64,000 nucleotides of DNA from Kineococcus gynurae. GTDB lineage: Bacteria > Actinomycetota > Actinomycetes > Actinomycetales > Kineococcaceae. Below are positions 57,205-64,000 of the stretch, one piece after another (position 1 is the first letter of the stretch; each line of letters starts with the position of its first letter). The notes under the pieces are model-generated. The model was not told the DNA's origin and did not search any database. It worked only from the letters and a program-made list of their open reading frames with translations. The DNA is taken from the NCBI RefSeq assembly GCF_050871315.1, contig NZ_JBJLRE010000007.1; one strand, given 5' to 3'. The translations under genes and the position numbers were made by a program.

Positions 57205-59031
57205 TCAGGTCTGGCCGAGCAGGTGGTCGCGGCGCCGGGTCAGCAGCTCGACCGGGGCCGAGGCGGAGGGGGGGCCGGGCACGGCGGAGCGGAGCTGGGC
57301 GTAGACCTTGGCGTGCGGCAGCTGCCGCCGCGCCGCGACCTGCCCGACGAGGCCGTGGATCTCCTTGCGCAGCAACGCGGCCGTGTGCCAGGTCGCGTCC
57401 TCGGCCGGGGCGCCGCCGGCGCCGGTCGGCTGCCCGGCCGGGTCCTCGACCTCGTCGACCGCGCGCGGGAGCGAGGTGCGCTTGCGGATCTCGGAGTCGC
57501 GCTGGGCGAGCAGGGTCGCGGTCTGCTCCGGGGAGAGCAGTCCCGGCAGCCCGAGGAAGTCCTCGTCCTCGCTGGTCAGGTCGCCGCCGGCGCCGTCGCT
57601 CCCGACGTGCGCGCGACCCCCGGAGAGCACGTGGGCGAACTCGGCCTGCGCCTCCAGCGCCTCGTACTCCTTCGGCCCGCCCGGTTCGCGCTCCGGCGGC
57701 GGCAACGGGTCGAGCTCGTCCCCGTCGGGCAGCTGCTCGCCGGAGGCCGGCGGGGCGATGACGTGGTCGCGATCGGTCTCCAGCGCCGCGGCCAGCGCCA
57801 GCAGGGGCCGGACGGCGGGGAGGAACACCGTCGCGGACTCGCCGCGGGCGCGCGAGCGGACGACGCGGCCGACGGCCTGGGCGAAGAACAACGGCGTCCG
57901 GTAGGACGTCATCCAGGCCAGGCAGGCGGCCCGGGGGACGTCGACGCCCTCGGAGACCATGCGCACGCAGACCGCGAACCGCTGGTCGCCGTCGGCGAAC
58001 TCGTGGATCTTCTTCGACGCCTTCGGGTCGTCGGACAGGATCAGGACGGGCTTCTCCCCCGTGACCCGCTGGACGATCCTGGCGTAGGCGCGCGCGTCCT
58101 CCTGGTCCGAGGCCAGCACCAGCCCGGCGGCGTCGTGCATGCCGTGCTCGCGCAGGTGCTCCAACCGTTCGTCCATCGCGGCGATGACGTGCGGGACCCA
58201 GTCGCCGCGCGGGTCCAGCGCGGTCTTCCAGGCCAGCGCCTCGACCGACTTCGTCCCGGCGTCGGTGAGCGAGGCGGCGACCACCTCGCCCGCGGAGTTC
58301 CGCCACCGCGACGTCCCCGTGTAGGCCGCGAAGACGACGGGACGCACCACGCCGTCGGCGAGGGCGTCGCGGTAGCCGTAGGTGAAGTCGGCGACGCTCC
58401 GCAGCCCGCCCTCGGACTCCACGGAGTCGTCCTCGACGTAGGAGACGAACGGGATGCGCTCGTCGGCCTTGGTCCGGAACGGGGTCCCGGTCAGCGAGAG
58501 TCGACGACGGGCGTCGCCGAAGGCCTCGAGCACGGCCTCGCCCCACGACAGCCCGTCCCCGGCGTGGTGGATCTCGTCCAGGATCACCAGCGACCGCTTG
58601 GCCGTCGACCGGGCCCGGTGCAGCATGGGCCGGCCCGCGACCTGGGCGTAGGTGGTGACGTAGCCGCGCATGTCCGAGCGCACCGGGCCGACCGCGTTGC
58701 TCATGGTCGGGTCGAGCTCGATGCCCGCACGGTGGGCCGCCTCGGCCCACTGGGTGCGCAGGTGGTCGGTGGGGGCGACGACGACGACCCGATCGATCTG
58801 GCGACGCTGCAGCAGGTTCTGCGCCAGGGACAGGGCGAACGTGGTCTTGCCCGCCCCCGGGGTCGCGGTCACCAGGAAGTCGGCCGGCTCGCCGCGCCCG
58901 GGGTCCAGGTAGCGGGCGAGGGCCGCACGCTGCCAGGCGCGCAGCGGCCGACCGCCGGACTCACCGGCGGGGCGGTCGGTCGGGTCGGACTGGGCGGGGA
59001 TGCCGAACAGGTCGGTGCTGGTCGTGCTCAC
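57205..59031 (-). CDS. DEAD/DEAH-box helicase
   Basis: This is a 608-residue SF2 helicase starting at GTG 59031, overlapping the MFS stop by four bases. Walker A 'TPGAGKTTFALSL' lies at residues ~57-70, 'DEIHH' at 152-156, 'SLTGTPFRTKADERIPF' follows, and 'AVGRVVRSRARGESATVFLP' gives motif VI. A charged linker precedes a C-terminal helical domain. It is like Type III restriction-type or RadD-like helicases. Its role may be in DNA repair. No nuclease domain is visible. Confidence 0.88.
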   Translation of the reverse strand: MSTTSTDLFGIPAQSDPTDRPAGESGGRPLRAWQRAALARYLDPGRGEPADFLVTATPGAGKTTFALSLAQNLLQRRQIDRVVVVAPTDHLRTQWAEAAHRAGIELDPTMSNAVGPVRSDMRGYVTTYAQVAGRPMLHRARSTAKRSLVILDEIHHAGDGLSWGEAVLEAFGDARRRLSLTGTPFRTKADERIPFVSYVEDDSVESEGGLRSVADFTYGYRDALADGVVRPVVFAAYTGTSRWRNSAGEVVAASLTDAGTKSVEALAWKTALDPRGDWVPHVIAAMDERLEHLREHGMHDAAGLVLASDQEDARAYARIVQRVTGEKPVLILSDDPKASKKIHEFADGDQRFAVCVRMVSEGVDVPRAACLAWMTSYRTPLFFAQAVGRVVRSRARGESATVFLPAVRPLLALAAALETDRDHVIAPPASGEQLPDGDELDPLPPPEREPGGPKEYEALEAQAEFAHVLSGGRAHVGSDGAGGDLTSEDEDFLGLPGLLSPEQTATLLAQRDSEIRKRTSLPRAVDEVEDPAGQPTGAGGAPAEDATWHTAALLRKEIHGLVGQVAARRQLPHAKVYAQLRSAVPGPPSASAPVELLTRRRDHLLGQT

Positions 59032-60491
59032 GGTCCGGCCACCGTAGCCGACGTGGGCGCCCCCACCCCGCCGGTGCGCGTCGGGACGACGCGGGGGGCG
59101 AGGACCGCTGCCGCGAGCGCCACGACCCCCAGCCCGGCCCAGATGCCCGCGAACAGGGGCTCGTCGGCCCCGGCACCGACGTGCCCGGCGGAGAAGACGG
59201 CCCCGGCCACCGAGATGCCGAGCACCCCGCCGAGGTTGTCCGAGAGGGCCAGGGCGCTGGAGGCCCGCCCCTGCGTCCCGGGCTCGGCCATCCGCAGCGT
59301 CAGCAGGCTCGTGGTGGACATCCCGAGGCCCATGCCACCTCCGGCGGCCAGCCAGGCGAGCAGCACGAACCACCCGGGCGCCCCTGTCGCGGTGAGCACG
59401 GACAACGCCCCGATCCCGAGGGTCATGAGCACCCCGCCGGCCACGAGCAGGCGGTGGCGGGGGTAGTCGACGGGACGGCGGGCCTGGTAGGTCGTCCCGC
59501 AGAACCAGCCGAAGGCCCCGCTCACCAGGGCCAGTCCGGCCTGCGCGGGCGCGAAACCGCGTTCGCTCACCAGCATGAGCGGGACGAACGCCTCGGTCGC
59601 GAAGAACGCCGCGGTGAACAGACCGCGGACGGCGATCACGCTGGGCAGCCCGCGCACCCAGCGCAGGGTCCCGGGCGGCAGCAACCGCGGCAGCAGGACG
59701 ACGACGACCACCGCCCCGAGGACCGTGGCGAGCACCGAGGGGACGCCACCGCGGGTGACCCCCTCGGCCCCGAGCTGGAAGGCGCCCGCGGCCAGCGCCA
59801 GGAGCAGACCCCGCAGCACGCGCGACCGGACGGTGCCCGGTGGTTCCCGTTCCCCGGACGCCTCGGCCCGACCGCCGATGCGGGGCAGGACGACGAGGGC
59901 GGCGACGGCCGCGAGCGGCACCACCCCGCCGAACACCCAGCGCCACCCCGCCCAGGCGGTGACCCAGCCCGCGACCGCGGGCCCGATCACCGCGGGCAGC
60001 ACCCAGGCCGCGGAGAGGTAGCCGAAGATCTGCGGCCGCAGGGCGTCGGGGTAGCGGGCCCCGACGACGACGTAGATCGAGACCCCCACGAGGCCGCCTC
60101 CGGCCCCGGCCAGCGACCGGCCCAGCAGGAGCAGGGAGAACGTCGGGGTCAGGGCGCAGAGCAGCTGCCCGCCGGCGAACAGGGCGACGCCGACACCCAG
60201 GGGCGTGCGCGGCCCGGCCCGGTCGGCCCAGGGGCCGGCGGCGACGGTGCCGAACAGGCTGGCGGTGAGGAAGGAGGAGAACGCGAGCCCGTAGCTGCGG
60301 ACGCCACCGAGCGCCTGCGCGGTGACCGGCATGGTCGTCGCGACGGCCATGCTCTCGAAGGCGATGATCGTCACCAGCCCGACGACCCCGAGGGTCGTGG
60401 CCCGGTGGGCGGGCGAGAGCGGTCCCCGACCGCGGGGCACCCCCCCGGTACCCGCCCCGTCCGGCGCCCCCGCGTCGGTGGGGGCCGCCAT
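59028..60491 (-). CDS. MFS transporter, 14-TM drug exporter-like
   Basis: This is a 487-residue protein starting at ATG 60491, overlapping the DUF3039 stop by one codon's bases (ATGA). 'FESMAVATTMPVTAQALGG' is the first helix motif of this DHA-type class, and 'GPWADRAGPRTPLGVGVALF' is the loop 2-3 motif. About 12-14 helices can be counted. It probably exports drugs or small molecules. It is in one unit with DUF3039 and the helicase. Confidence 0.87.
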   Translation of the reverse strand: MAAPTDAGAPDGAGTGGVPRGRGPLSPAHRATTLGVVGLVTIIAFESMAVATTMPVTAQALGGVRSYGLAFSSFLTASLFGTVAAGPWADRAGPRTPLGVGVALFAGGQLLCALTPTFSLLLLGRSLAGAGGGLVGVSIYVVVGARYPDALRPQIFGYLSAAWVLPAVIGPAVAGWVTAWAGWRWVFGGVVPLAAVAALVVLPRIGGRAEASGEREPPGTVRSRVLRGLLLALAAGAFQLGAEGVTRGGVPSVLATVLGAVVVVVLLPRLLPPGTLRWVRGLPSVIAVRGLFTAAFFATEAFVPLMLVSERGFAPAQAGLALVSGAFGWFCGTTYQARRPVDYPRHRLLVAGGVLMTLGIGALSVLTATGAPGWFVLLAWLAAGGGMGLGMSTTSLLTLRMAEPGTQGRASSALALSDNLGGVLGISVAGAVFSAGHVGAGADEPLFAGIWAGLGVVALAAAVLAPRVVPTRTGGVGAPTSATVAGP

Positions 60492-60811
60492 CAGGAGCGG
60501 GAGTCGTCCCCGCCGCCGCCCTGGATGCCCTCGTAGATCTCCTTGCAGGTGGGGCAGACCGGGAACTTCTTCGGGTCGCGACCGGGCACCCAGACCTTGC
60601 CGCACAGGGCGATGACCGGTTCCCCGGAGACCGCGGACTCCATGATCTTGTGCTTCTGGACGTAGTGCGCGAACCGCTCGTGGTCGCCCGCCTGGGTCTC
60701 CTCGCGGACCTGCTCCTCGCGGTCGAGGACCGCCGTGCGCGACGGGGTGGCCGAGGGCTGCGTCTGCGGCTGCGGCTGGTCGGAGCGGGGGTCGTCGAAG
60801 GGCGAGCTCAT
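60491..60811 (-). CDS. DUF3039 protein
   Basis: This is a 106-residue actinobacterial protein. 'FAHYVQKHKIMESAVSGEPV' and 'VIALCGKVWVPGRDPKKFPVCPTC', with a zinc-ribbon-like pair C70...C87-x2-C90 ('VCPTCKEIYEG'), are the DUF3039 core. The N-terminus is disordered. Function is unknown, but gene order with the MFS protein and helicase is widely kept. Confidence 0.9.
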   Translation of the reverse strand: MSSPFDDPRSDQPQPQTQPSATPSRTAVLDREEQVREETQAGDHERFAHYVQKHKIMESAVSGEPVIALCGKVWVPGRDPKKFPVCPTCKEIYEGIQGGGGDDSRS

Positions 60812-60846
60812 GGCCGCGATCCTACGTCCGGGACCGGCGGGCGGTC

Positions 60847-61431
60847 TCAGTTGAGGGTGGGGTCGGCGGGGAAGCTGGCCACCAGCGCGAGGTCGCCGCC
60901 CTGTCGCCGCAGGACGGCCGCCCAGAGATCCTCGGGATCGTCGGTGAAGGCGTCGCGGGCCTCGGCGGGGAGCACGAACCAGGCGCCGTCGGCGATCTCC
61001 TCCTCGAGCTGGGCCGCGCTCCAGCCCGCGTAGCCGGCGAAGATGCGGAGGCCGGCGAGCTCCGGACCGACGGTCTCCGGCGGGGTGTCGAGGTCGACGA
61101 GCCCGACCGAGCCCAGACCGGCGGAGCCGAACACCCGCCGCACGCCCACCGGGTCCGGCCGGTCGCCGGGGACGGCGACGAGGCCGAGCGCGGAGTCGAG
61201 GGCGACGGGACCACCCTGGAAGAGCTTGCCCGGAGCAGTGGCCAACGGCTGCCAGGCGGGCAGGACGACGTCGACGTCCACGTCGAGGGGCCGGTTCACG
61301 ACCACGCCCAGGGCCCCGTCGTCGTCGTGGTTGAGGACGAGCACGACGCTGCGCGCGAAGTTCGGGTCGCGCAGCGACGGCGTGGCCGTCAGCAGACGTC
61401 CCGTGAGGCCCGAGGCGGGCAGCTTGCGCAT
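60847..61431 (-). CDS. YqgE/AlgH family protein
   Basis: This is a 194-residue protein. 'LTGRLLTATPSLRDPNFARS' and 'GALGVVVNRPLDVDVD' match the YqgE/AlgH start, and 'RIFAGYAGWSAAQLEEEIADGAW' (parts 'FAGYAGWSAAQLEEEI') is the family block. It is a conserved protein of unclear function. It is upstream of DUF3039 and transcribed in the same direction. Confidence 0.9.
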   Translation of the reverse strand: MRKLPASGLTGRLLTATPSLRDPNFARSVVLVLNHDDDGALGVVVNRPLDVDVDVVLPAWQPLATAPGKLFQGGPVALDSALGLVAVPGDRPDPVGVRRVFGSAGLGSVGLVDLDTPPETVGPELAGLRIFAGYAGWSAAQLEEEIADGAWFVLPAEARDAFTDDPEDLWAAVLRRQGGDLALVASFPADPTLN

Positions 61432-61500
61432 GGCTCCATCATGGCCCCCCGCCGGGGCGCGGCGGGCGGTGAGCCGACGACCGGCCCAGGGTCGCTTAAG

Positions 61501-61515
61501 TGAGAATCATTATCT
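61501..61515 (+). promoter_or_regulatory. Zur-type zinc box over a leaderless promoter
   Basis: TGAGAATCATTATCT matches 13 of 15 positions of the actinobacterial Zur consensus TGATAATCATTATCA. It is followed by TACAGT (61515-61520), a TANNNT -10, which ends six bases before ATG 61527. So zinc-loaded Zur would sit upstream of and touching the -10 and block the next gene. Confidence 0.7.
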
Positions 61516-61526
61516 ACAGTTCCGGG

Positions 61527-61859
61527 ATGGACAGCGTCTTCCCCACCCCCCGCATCGCGTTCCTCCTGGTCCCGCCGCAGGAGGTCGGGCTGCTGCACCG
61601 GTTGCGCCCGGCCGTCCGGGCGGGTCGGCGCAGCGTTCTCGTCGTCCTCGACCAGGCCCCGGCCCCCGACGCCGTCCAGCTCGGGGTCGGGTGGGGGTCG
61701 GCCGAACCCGGCCGGGCCCCGGTGTGCCAGACCGTCAGCTGGTTCGGCGGGCTGACCGCGGTCGAGGTCGGCGAGGTCGTCCGCCTGGTCGCCGAGGACC
61801 GGGTGGGCGAGATCCGCGGTCACCTGGCCGACCGCGCCCGACCCACCCGCACCCGCTGA
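61527..61859 (+). CDS. small unknown protein under Zur-type control
   Basis: This 110-residue protein is read from ATG 61527. A GTG at 61500 in the same frame would place the start before the Zur box and the -10, so the ATG is preferred. 'AFLLVPPQEVGLLHRLRPAV', 'GRRSVLVVLDQAPAPDAVQL' and 'EVGEVVRLVAEDRVGEIRGH' suggest an alpha/beta fold. No zinc-ligand cluster is seen. It should be made under zinc shortage. I do not recognise the family. Confidence 0.66.
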   Translation: MDSVFPTPRIAFLLVPPQEVGLLHRLRPAVRAGRRSVLVVLDQAPAPDAVQLGVGWGSAEPGRAPVCQTVSWFGGLTAVEVGEVVRLVAEDRVGEIRGHLADRARPTRTR

Positions 61860-61899
61860 CCGACGACGGGTCGGTGCCCCTGGCACCCGGGCGGGACCC

Positions 61900-62754
61900 T
61901 CAGTCCTGCTCGCCCCGTTTGCGCCGGTACATCCGGGCGTCGGCCTGGGCGAGCACCTGCACCGGGGGCAGCGCCGGATCGTCCACGACCGAGCCGATGC
62001 TGCTGCGGACCCGGACCTGCCGGTCCTCCCCCACGCCGACGACGACGTCGGCCAGCGCCTGGGCCAGCCGCGCGGTGAGCGCCTCGGCCCCGGAGTCCCC
62101 CGGGTTCTCGGCGAGGACGACGAACTCGTCGCCCCCGAACCGGGCGACGGTGTCCCCCGCCCGGGCGGTGGCCGCCAGCACCTGGGCCACCCCCACCAGG
62201 GCCGCGTCGCCCGCGGCGTGGCCGTACGTGTCGTTGACCTGCTTGAGCCCGTCGACGTCGCAGAAGACCACCAGCGGGGGTCGACCGCCACGGGCGGACC
62301 GCGAGCGCAGCAGACGCCACCGGTCCTCCAGCAGCGAACGGTTCGGCAGCCCCGTCAACCGGTCGTGGGTCGCCCGGTAGGAGAGGTCGCGCTGTCGTTC
62401 GACGTGGCCGGAGACGTCCCAGCAGGCGAGGCTGACCGACGGGATGCCGTCGACCTCGGTGACCCCGAGGAGCACCTCCAGCACCAGCGGGTCGGCGTCC
62501 CCCTCCGGTCGGCGCAGCCGCCACTCGGCGACCCCGCCGCCCCCGCGGGCCGCCCGGTCCAGCACGTCGGCCGCGTCGTCGCGGTCGTCCTCCTCCAGCA
62601 GCTCGACGAAGGCTCGTCCCACGGCCGACCCGCTCAGGGTCTCGGCCGCCGGGTTGGCCCACACCACGAGACCCTCCCGCACGACGAAGATCGCCATCGG
62701 TGAGTTCTCGACGAGTCCGCGGTACTCGTCCTGATCCACGTGCCCTCCACTCAT
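61900..62754 (-). CDS. PAS-GGDEF diguanylate cyclase
   Basis: This is a 284-residue protein. A PAS domain (~8-115, 'YRGLVENSPMAIFVVREGLV') is followed by a GGDEF domain (~125-284, 'RATHDRLTGLPNRSLLEDRW'). The active motif 'RFGGDEFVVL' is intact and the inhibitory RxxD (RAGD) lies five residues before GGDEF. It should make cyclic di-GMP in response to a PAS-sensed cue. No EAL domain is present and there is no membrane segment. It stands alone. Confidence 0.9.
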   Translation of the reverse strand: MSGGHVDQDEYRGLVENSPMAIFVVREGLVVWANPAAETLSGSAVGRAFVELLEEDDRDDAADVLDRAARGGGGVAEWRLRRPEGDADPLVLEVLLGVTEVDGIPSVSLACWDVSGHVERQRDLSYRATHDRLTGLPNRSLLEDRWRLLRSRSARGGRPPLVVFCDVDGLKQVNDTYGHAAGDAALVGVAQVLAATARAGDTVARFGGDEFVVLAENPGDSGAEALTARLAQALADVVVGVGEDRQVRVRSSIGSVVDDPALPPVQVLAQADARMYRRKRGEQD

Positions 62755-62920
62755 GCGCCCCCCCGGGCAGGGTCAACGGTGCGGGGGCGGAGGGCGGACG
62801 TCCAACCACGTCCAGGGATCTCCTTCGGACGGCGGACACGAGGTGACTCAGCGTTCCCGGAGGGTGGGGATCGACGAACGATCAACCCCTGGATGAGGGT
62901 TCTGGGGCCGGGAACGACTC

Positions 62921-62950
62921 GAGGCGGCACCCCCGCAGGGGTACCGCCTC
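62921..62950 (-). terminator. terminator of ssrA
   Basis: GAGGCGGCACCCC (62921-62933) pairs with GGGGTACCGCCTC (62938-62950) apart from one mismatch, around a four-base loop. It lies 11 bases past the 3' end of the tmRNA on the minus strand. Confidence 0.72.
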
Positions 62951-62960
62951 GATCAACCGG

Positions 62961-63323
62961 TGGAGATGGCGGGAATCGAACCCGCGTCCGTCAGCGTGTC
63001 ACCAGGGCTTCTCCGGGTGCAGCTCGTCTATCGGTCTGCTCGGCCCCGGTGTTCCGACGAGCGAGTCACCGCCGGGCCCAGCCGCGTTGAGTGTCCCTCT
63101 CGCCTACGCGACCTCGGCGAGAGGTGAGCCTCCTAGTCGATGCCAGGACCCGGGGCGGAGGCGCACCCGGGATGACAGAGTCGCACTCGCTCAGGCGGCG
63201 AGGGCGAACTCGGTGCGCTTGGAATCGGCACCTATAGGTTTGCACGGAGCGTTGACGAGATAACCGTGCGTCCTCGACCCGCTTCCCCTGCTTCGACGAC
63301 CGACGTCGAAACCTGTCATCCCC
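62961..63323 (-). ncRNA. ssrA: transfer-messenger RNA
   Basis: The tRNA-like ends GGGGATG and CATCTCC pair (with one G-U), and the T-arm reads GGTTCGATTCC on the minus strand. The tag reading frame at 63191-63229 encodes the C-terminal part ADSKRTEFALAA before its stop, the actinobacterial tag. It rescues stalled ribosomes with SmpB. CCA is not encoded. The ends are estimated to within a few bases. Confidence 0.92.
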
Positions 63324-63446
63324 GTGTTGAGTTGTCGTCCCCCGGGCGGACCCGGGAAGCACGGCAAGTCTACGCCCGTCCGGCGGGAAGGACGAGCGGG
63401 TTACCGGTCCCCGCCCAGACCCCCGCCCGGCCCGCCTCCGCTCGCC

Positions 63447-64000
63447 TCAGACCTCGATGACGACCTTGCCGCGGACGTGACCGGTCTGCGACAGCTCCCA
63501 GGCGCGGGCCACCTCGGCCAGCGGGAACGTCCGGGCCAGGTCGACGTGCAGCTCGCCGGCGTCCACCAGCTCCACCAGGTGGGCCAGCCCCGCGGCGTCG
63601 GGCCGGACGAAGACGTAGCGCCCACCGAGCTCGGCCACCGCCGCGGCGTCGACCACGGTGACGATGCGACCCGGGTCGTGGACGAGGGCCGGGGAGACGT
63701 CCAGCGCGTCGCCCCCGACGAAGTCCAGCGCGGCGTCGACCCCGTCCGGGGCGAGGGCACGCACCCGCTCGGCCAGACCCTCGCCGTACTCGACCGCCTC
63801 GACGTGCAACGTCTCGCGCAGGTAGGCGTGGTTGTCCGGGCCGGCGGTGCCGATGACCCTGGCCCCCCGCAGCCGGGCCAGCTGGGCCGCGAACTGCCCG
63901 ACCCCGCCGGCGGCCGCGTGCACGAGCACGGTGTCGTCGGGTCCGACGCCGACGGCCTCGACCGCCTGCAGGGCGGTCAACCCGGCCAACGGGAGGGCCG
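63447..64000 (-). CDS. quinone oxidoreductase / zinc-type alcohol dehydrogenase (partial)
   Basis: The C-terminal ~184 residues of an NAD(P)H-dependent MDR enzyme enter from the right edge. 'VLVHAAAGGVGQFAAQLARL' is the AxxGxxG NADPH loop, and 'LDFVGGDALDVSPALVHDPG' and 'RTFPLAEVARAWELSQTGHV' fit the quinone-reductase class of medium-chain reductases. The N-terminal half lies outside the window. The protein ends with the usual 'GHVRGKVVIEV'. Confidence 0.88.
   Translation of the reverse strand, partial: ALPLAGLTALQAVEAVGVGPDDTVLVHAAAGGVGQFAAQLARLRGARVIGTAGPDNHAYLRETLHVEAVEYGEGLAERVRALAPDGVDAALDFVGGDALDVSPALVHDPGRIVTVVDAAAVAELGGRYVFVRPDAAGLAHLVELVDAGELHVDLARTFPLAEVARAWELSQTGHVRGKVVIEV

Noticed and set aside
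61500..61526. GTG 61500 as the start of the Zur-controlled gene
   Set aside because: It would put the Zur box and the -10 inside the coding region; ATG 61527 after the -10 fits better.
1..64000. CRISPR array
   Set aside because: No regularly spaced direct repeats of suitable length were seen. Only a short 10-bp tandem repeat and dispersed motifs are present.
1..64000. insertion sequences
   Set aside because: No transposase gene or terminal inverted repeats of an IS were found.

Overview
The window is very GC-rich DNA from an actinobacterium. Many genes start with GTG. Actinobacterial markers include the tmRNA tag ADSKRTEFALAA, DUF3039, DUF2017 and DUF3618 proteins, a SigK/RskA pair, a DtxR/IdeR-type iron box and a Zur-type box. 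Gene content and order suggest a Kineococcus-like member of the Kineosporiales, but that genus is a guess; the phylum is firm.

Region 1 (1-11,192) is the right part of a prophage. It holds tail genes (1-3637), two small membrane protein genes, an M15-like endolysin, a GH26-type glycoside hydrolase with a Pro/Thr linker, and an r1t-type holin. A cargo segment follows: a lower-GC pair made of a Panacea/SocA-type antitoxin and an unrecognised overlapping partner (7651-8606), small unknown genes, a DUF4236 protein and a protein with a HEPN RX4H motif. A tyrosine integrase (10162-11010) and the 3' part of a tRNA with its terminator (the attachment site) close the element. The capsid and packaging genes lie left of the window.

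Region 2 (11.3-22.2 kb) is ordinary chromosome: a RibD/DHFR-like reductase, a drug exporter with a divergent TetR regulator and paired operators, a DUF2231-Rieske protein, a membrane protein with CopC, an aldo/keto reductase, an F420/NADP reductase-like protein, and a large PLD-helicase-DUF3427 protein.

Region 3 (22.2-34.1 kb) is for nutrient uptake. It has two carbohydrate ABC systems without their own ATPase, one with a ROK regulator and one with GH51 arabinofuranosidase and a LacI regulator. Between them lies an orphan siderophore-binding lipoprotein under an iron box.

Region 4 (34-44 kb) holds an epimerase, a CDF metal exporter behind a 20-codon leader ORF, a YdeP-type molybdoenzyme, RidA, a P450, a GroES-like protein, DUF3618, a Bcp peroxiredoxin, tRNA-Leu(UAG) and a glycosyltransferase.

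Region 5 (44-48.1 kb) is a SigK-type regulon: anti-sigma factor, sigma factor, fasciclin lipoprotein and a sulfite-oxidase-like molybdoenzyme. The last two are each preceded by a CCATCC-N15-CCGAA promoter.

Region 6 (48.1-64 kb) is housekeeping: rdgB-rph-murI, a HAD phosphatase, a D-2-hydroxyacid dehydrogenase, DUF2017-clpS, pncB-pncA, an RDD protein, an SRPBCC protein, a second helicase, an MFS exporter, DUF3039, YqgE/AlgH, a Zur-boxed small protein, a PAS-GGDEF cyclase, ssrA, and a partial quinone oxidoreductase cut by the window end.
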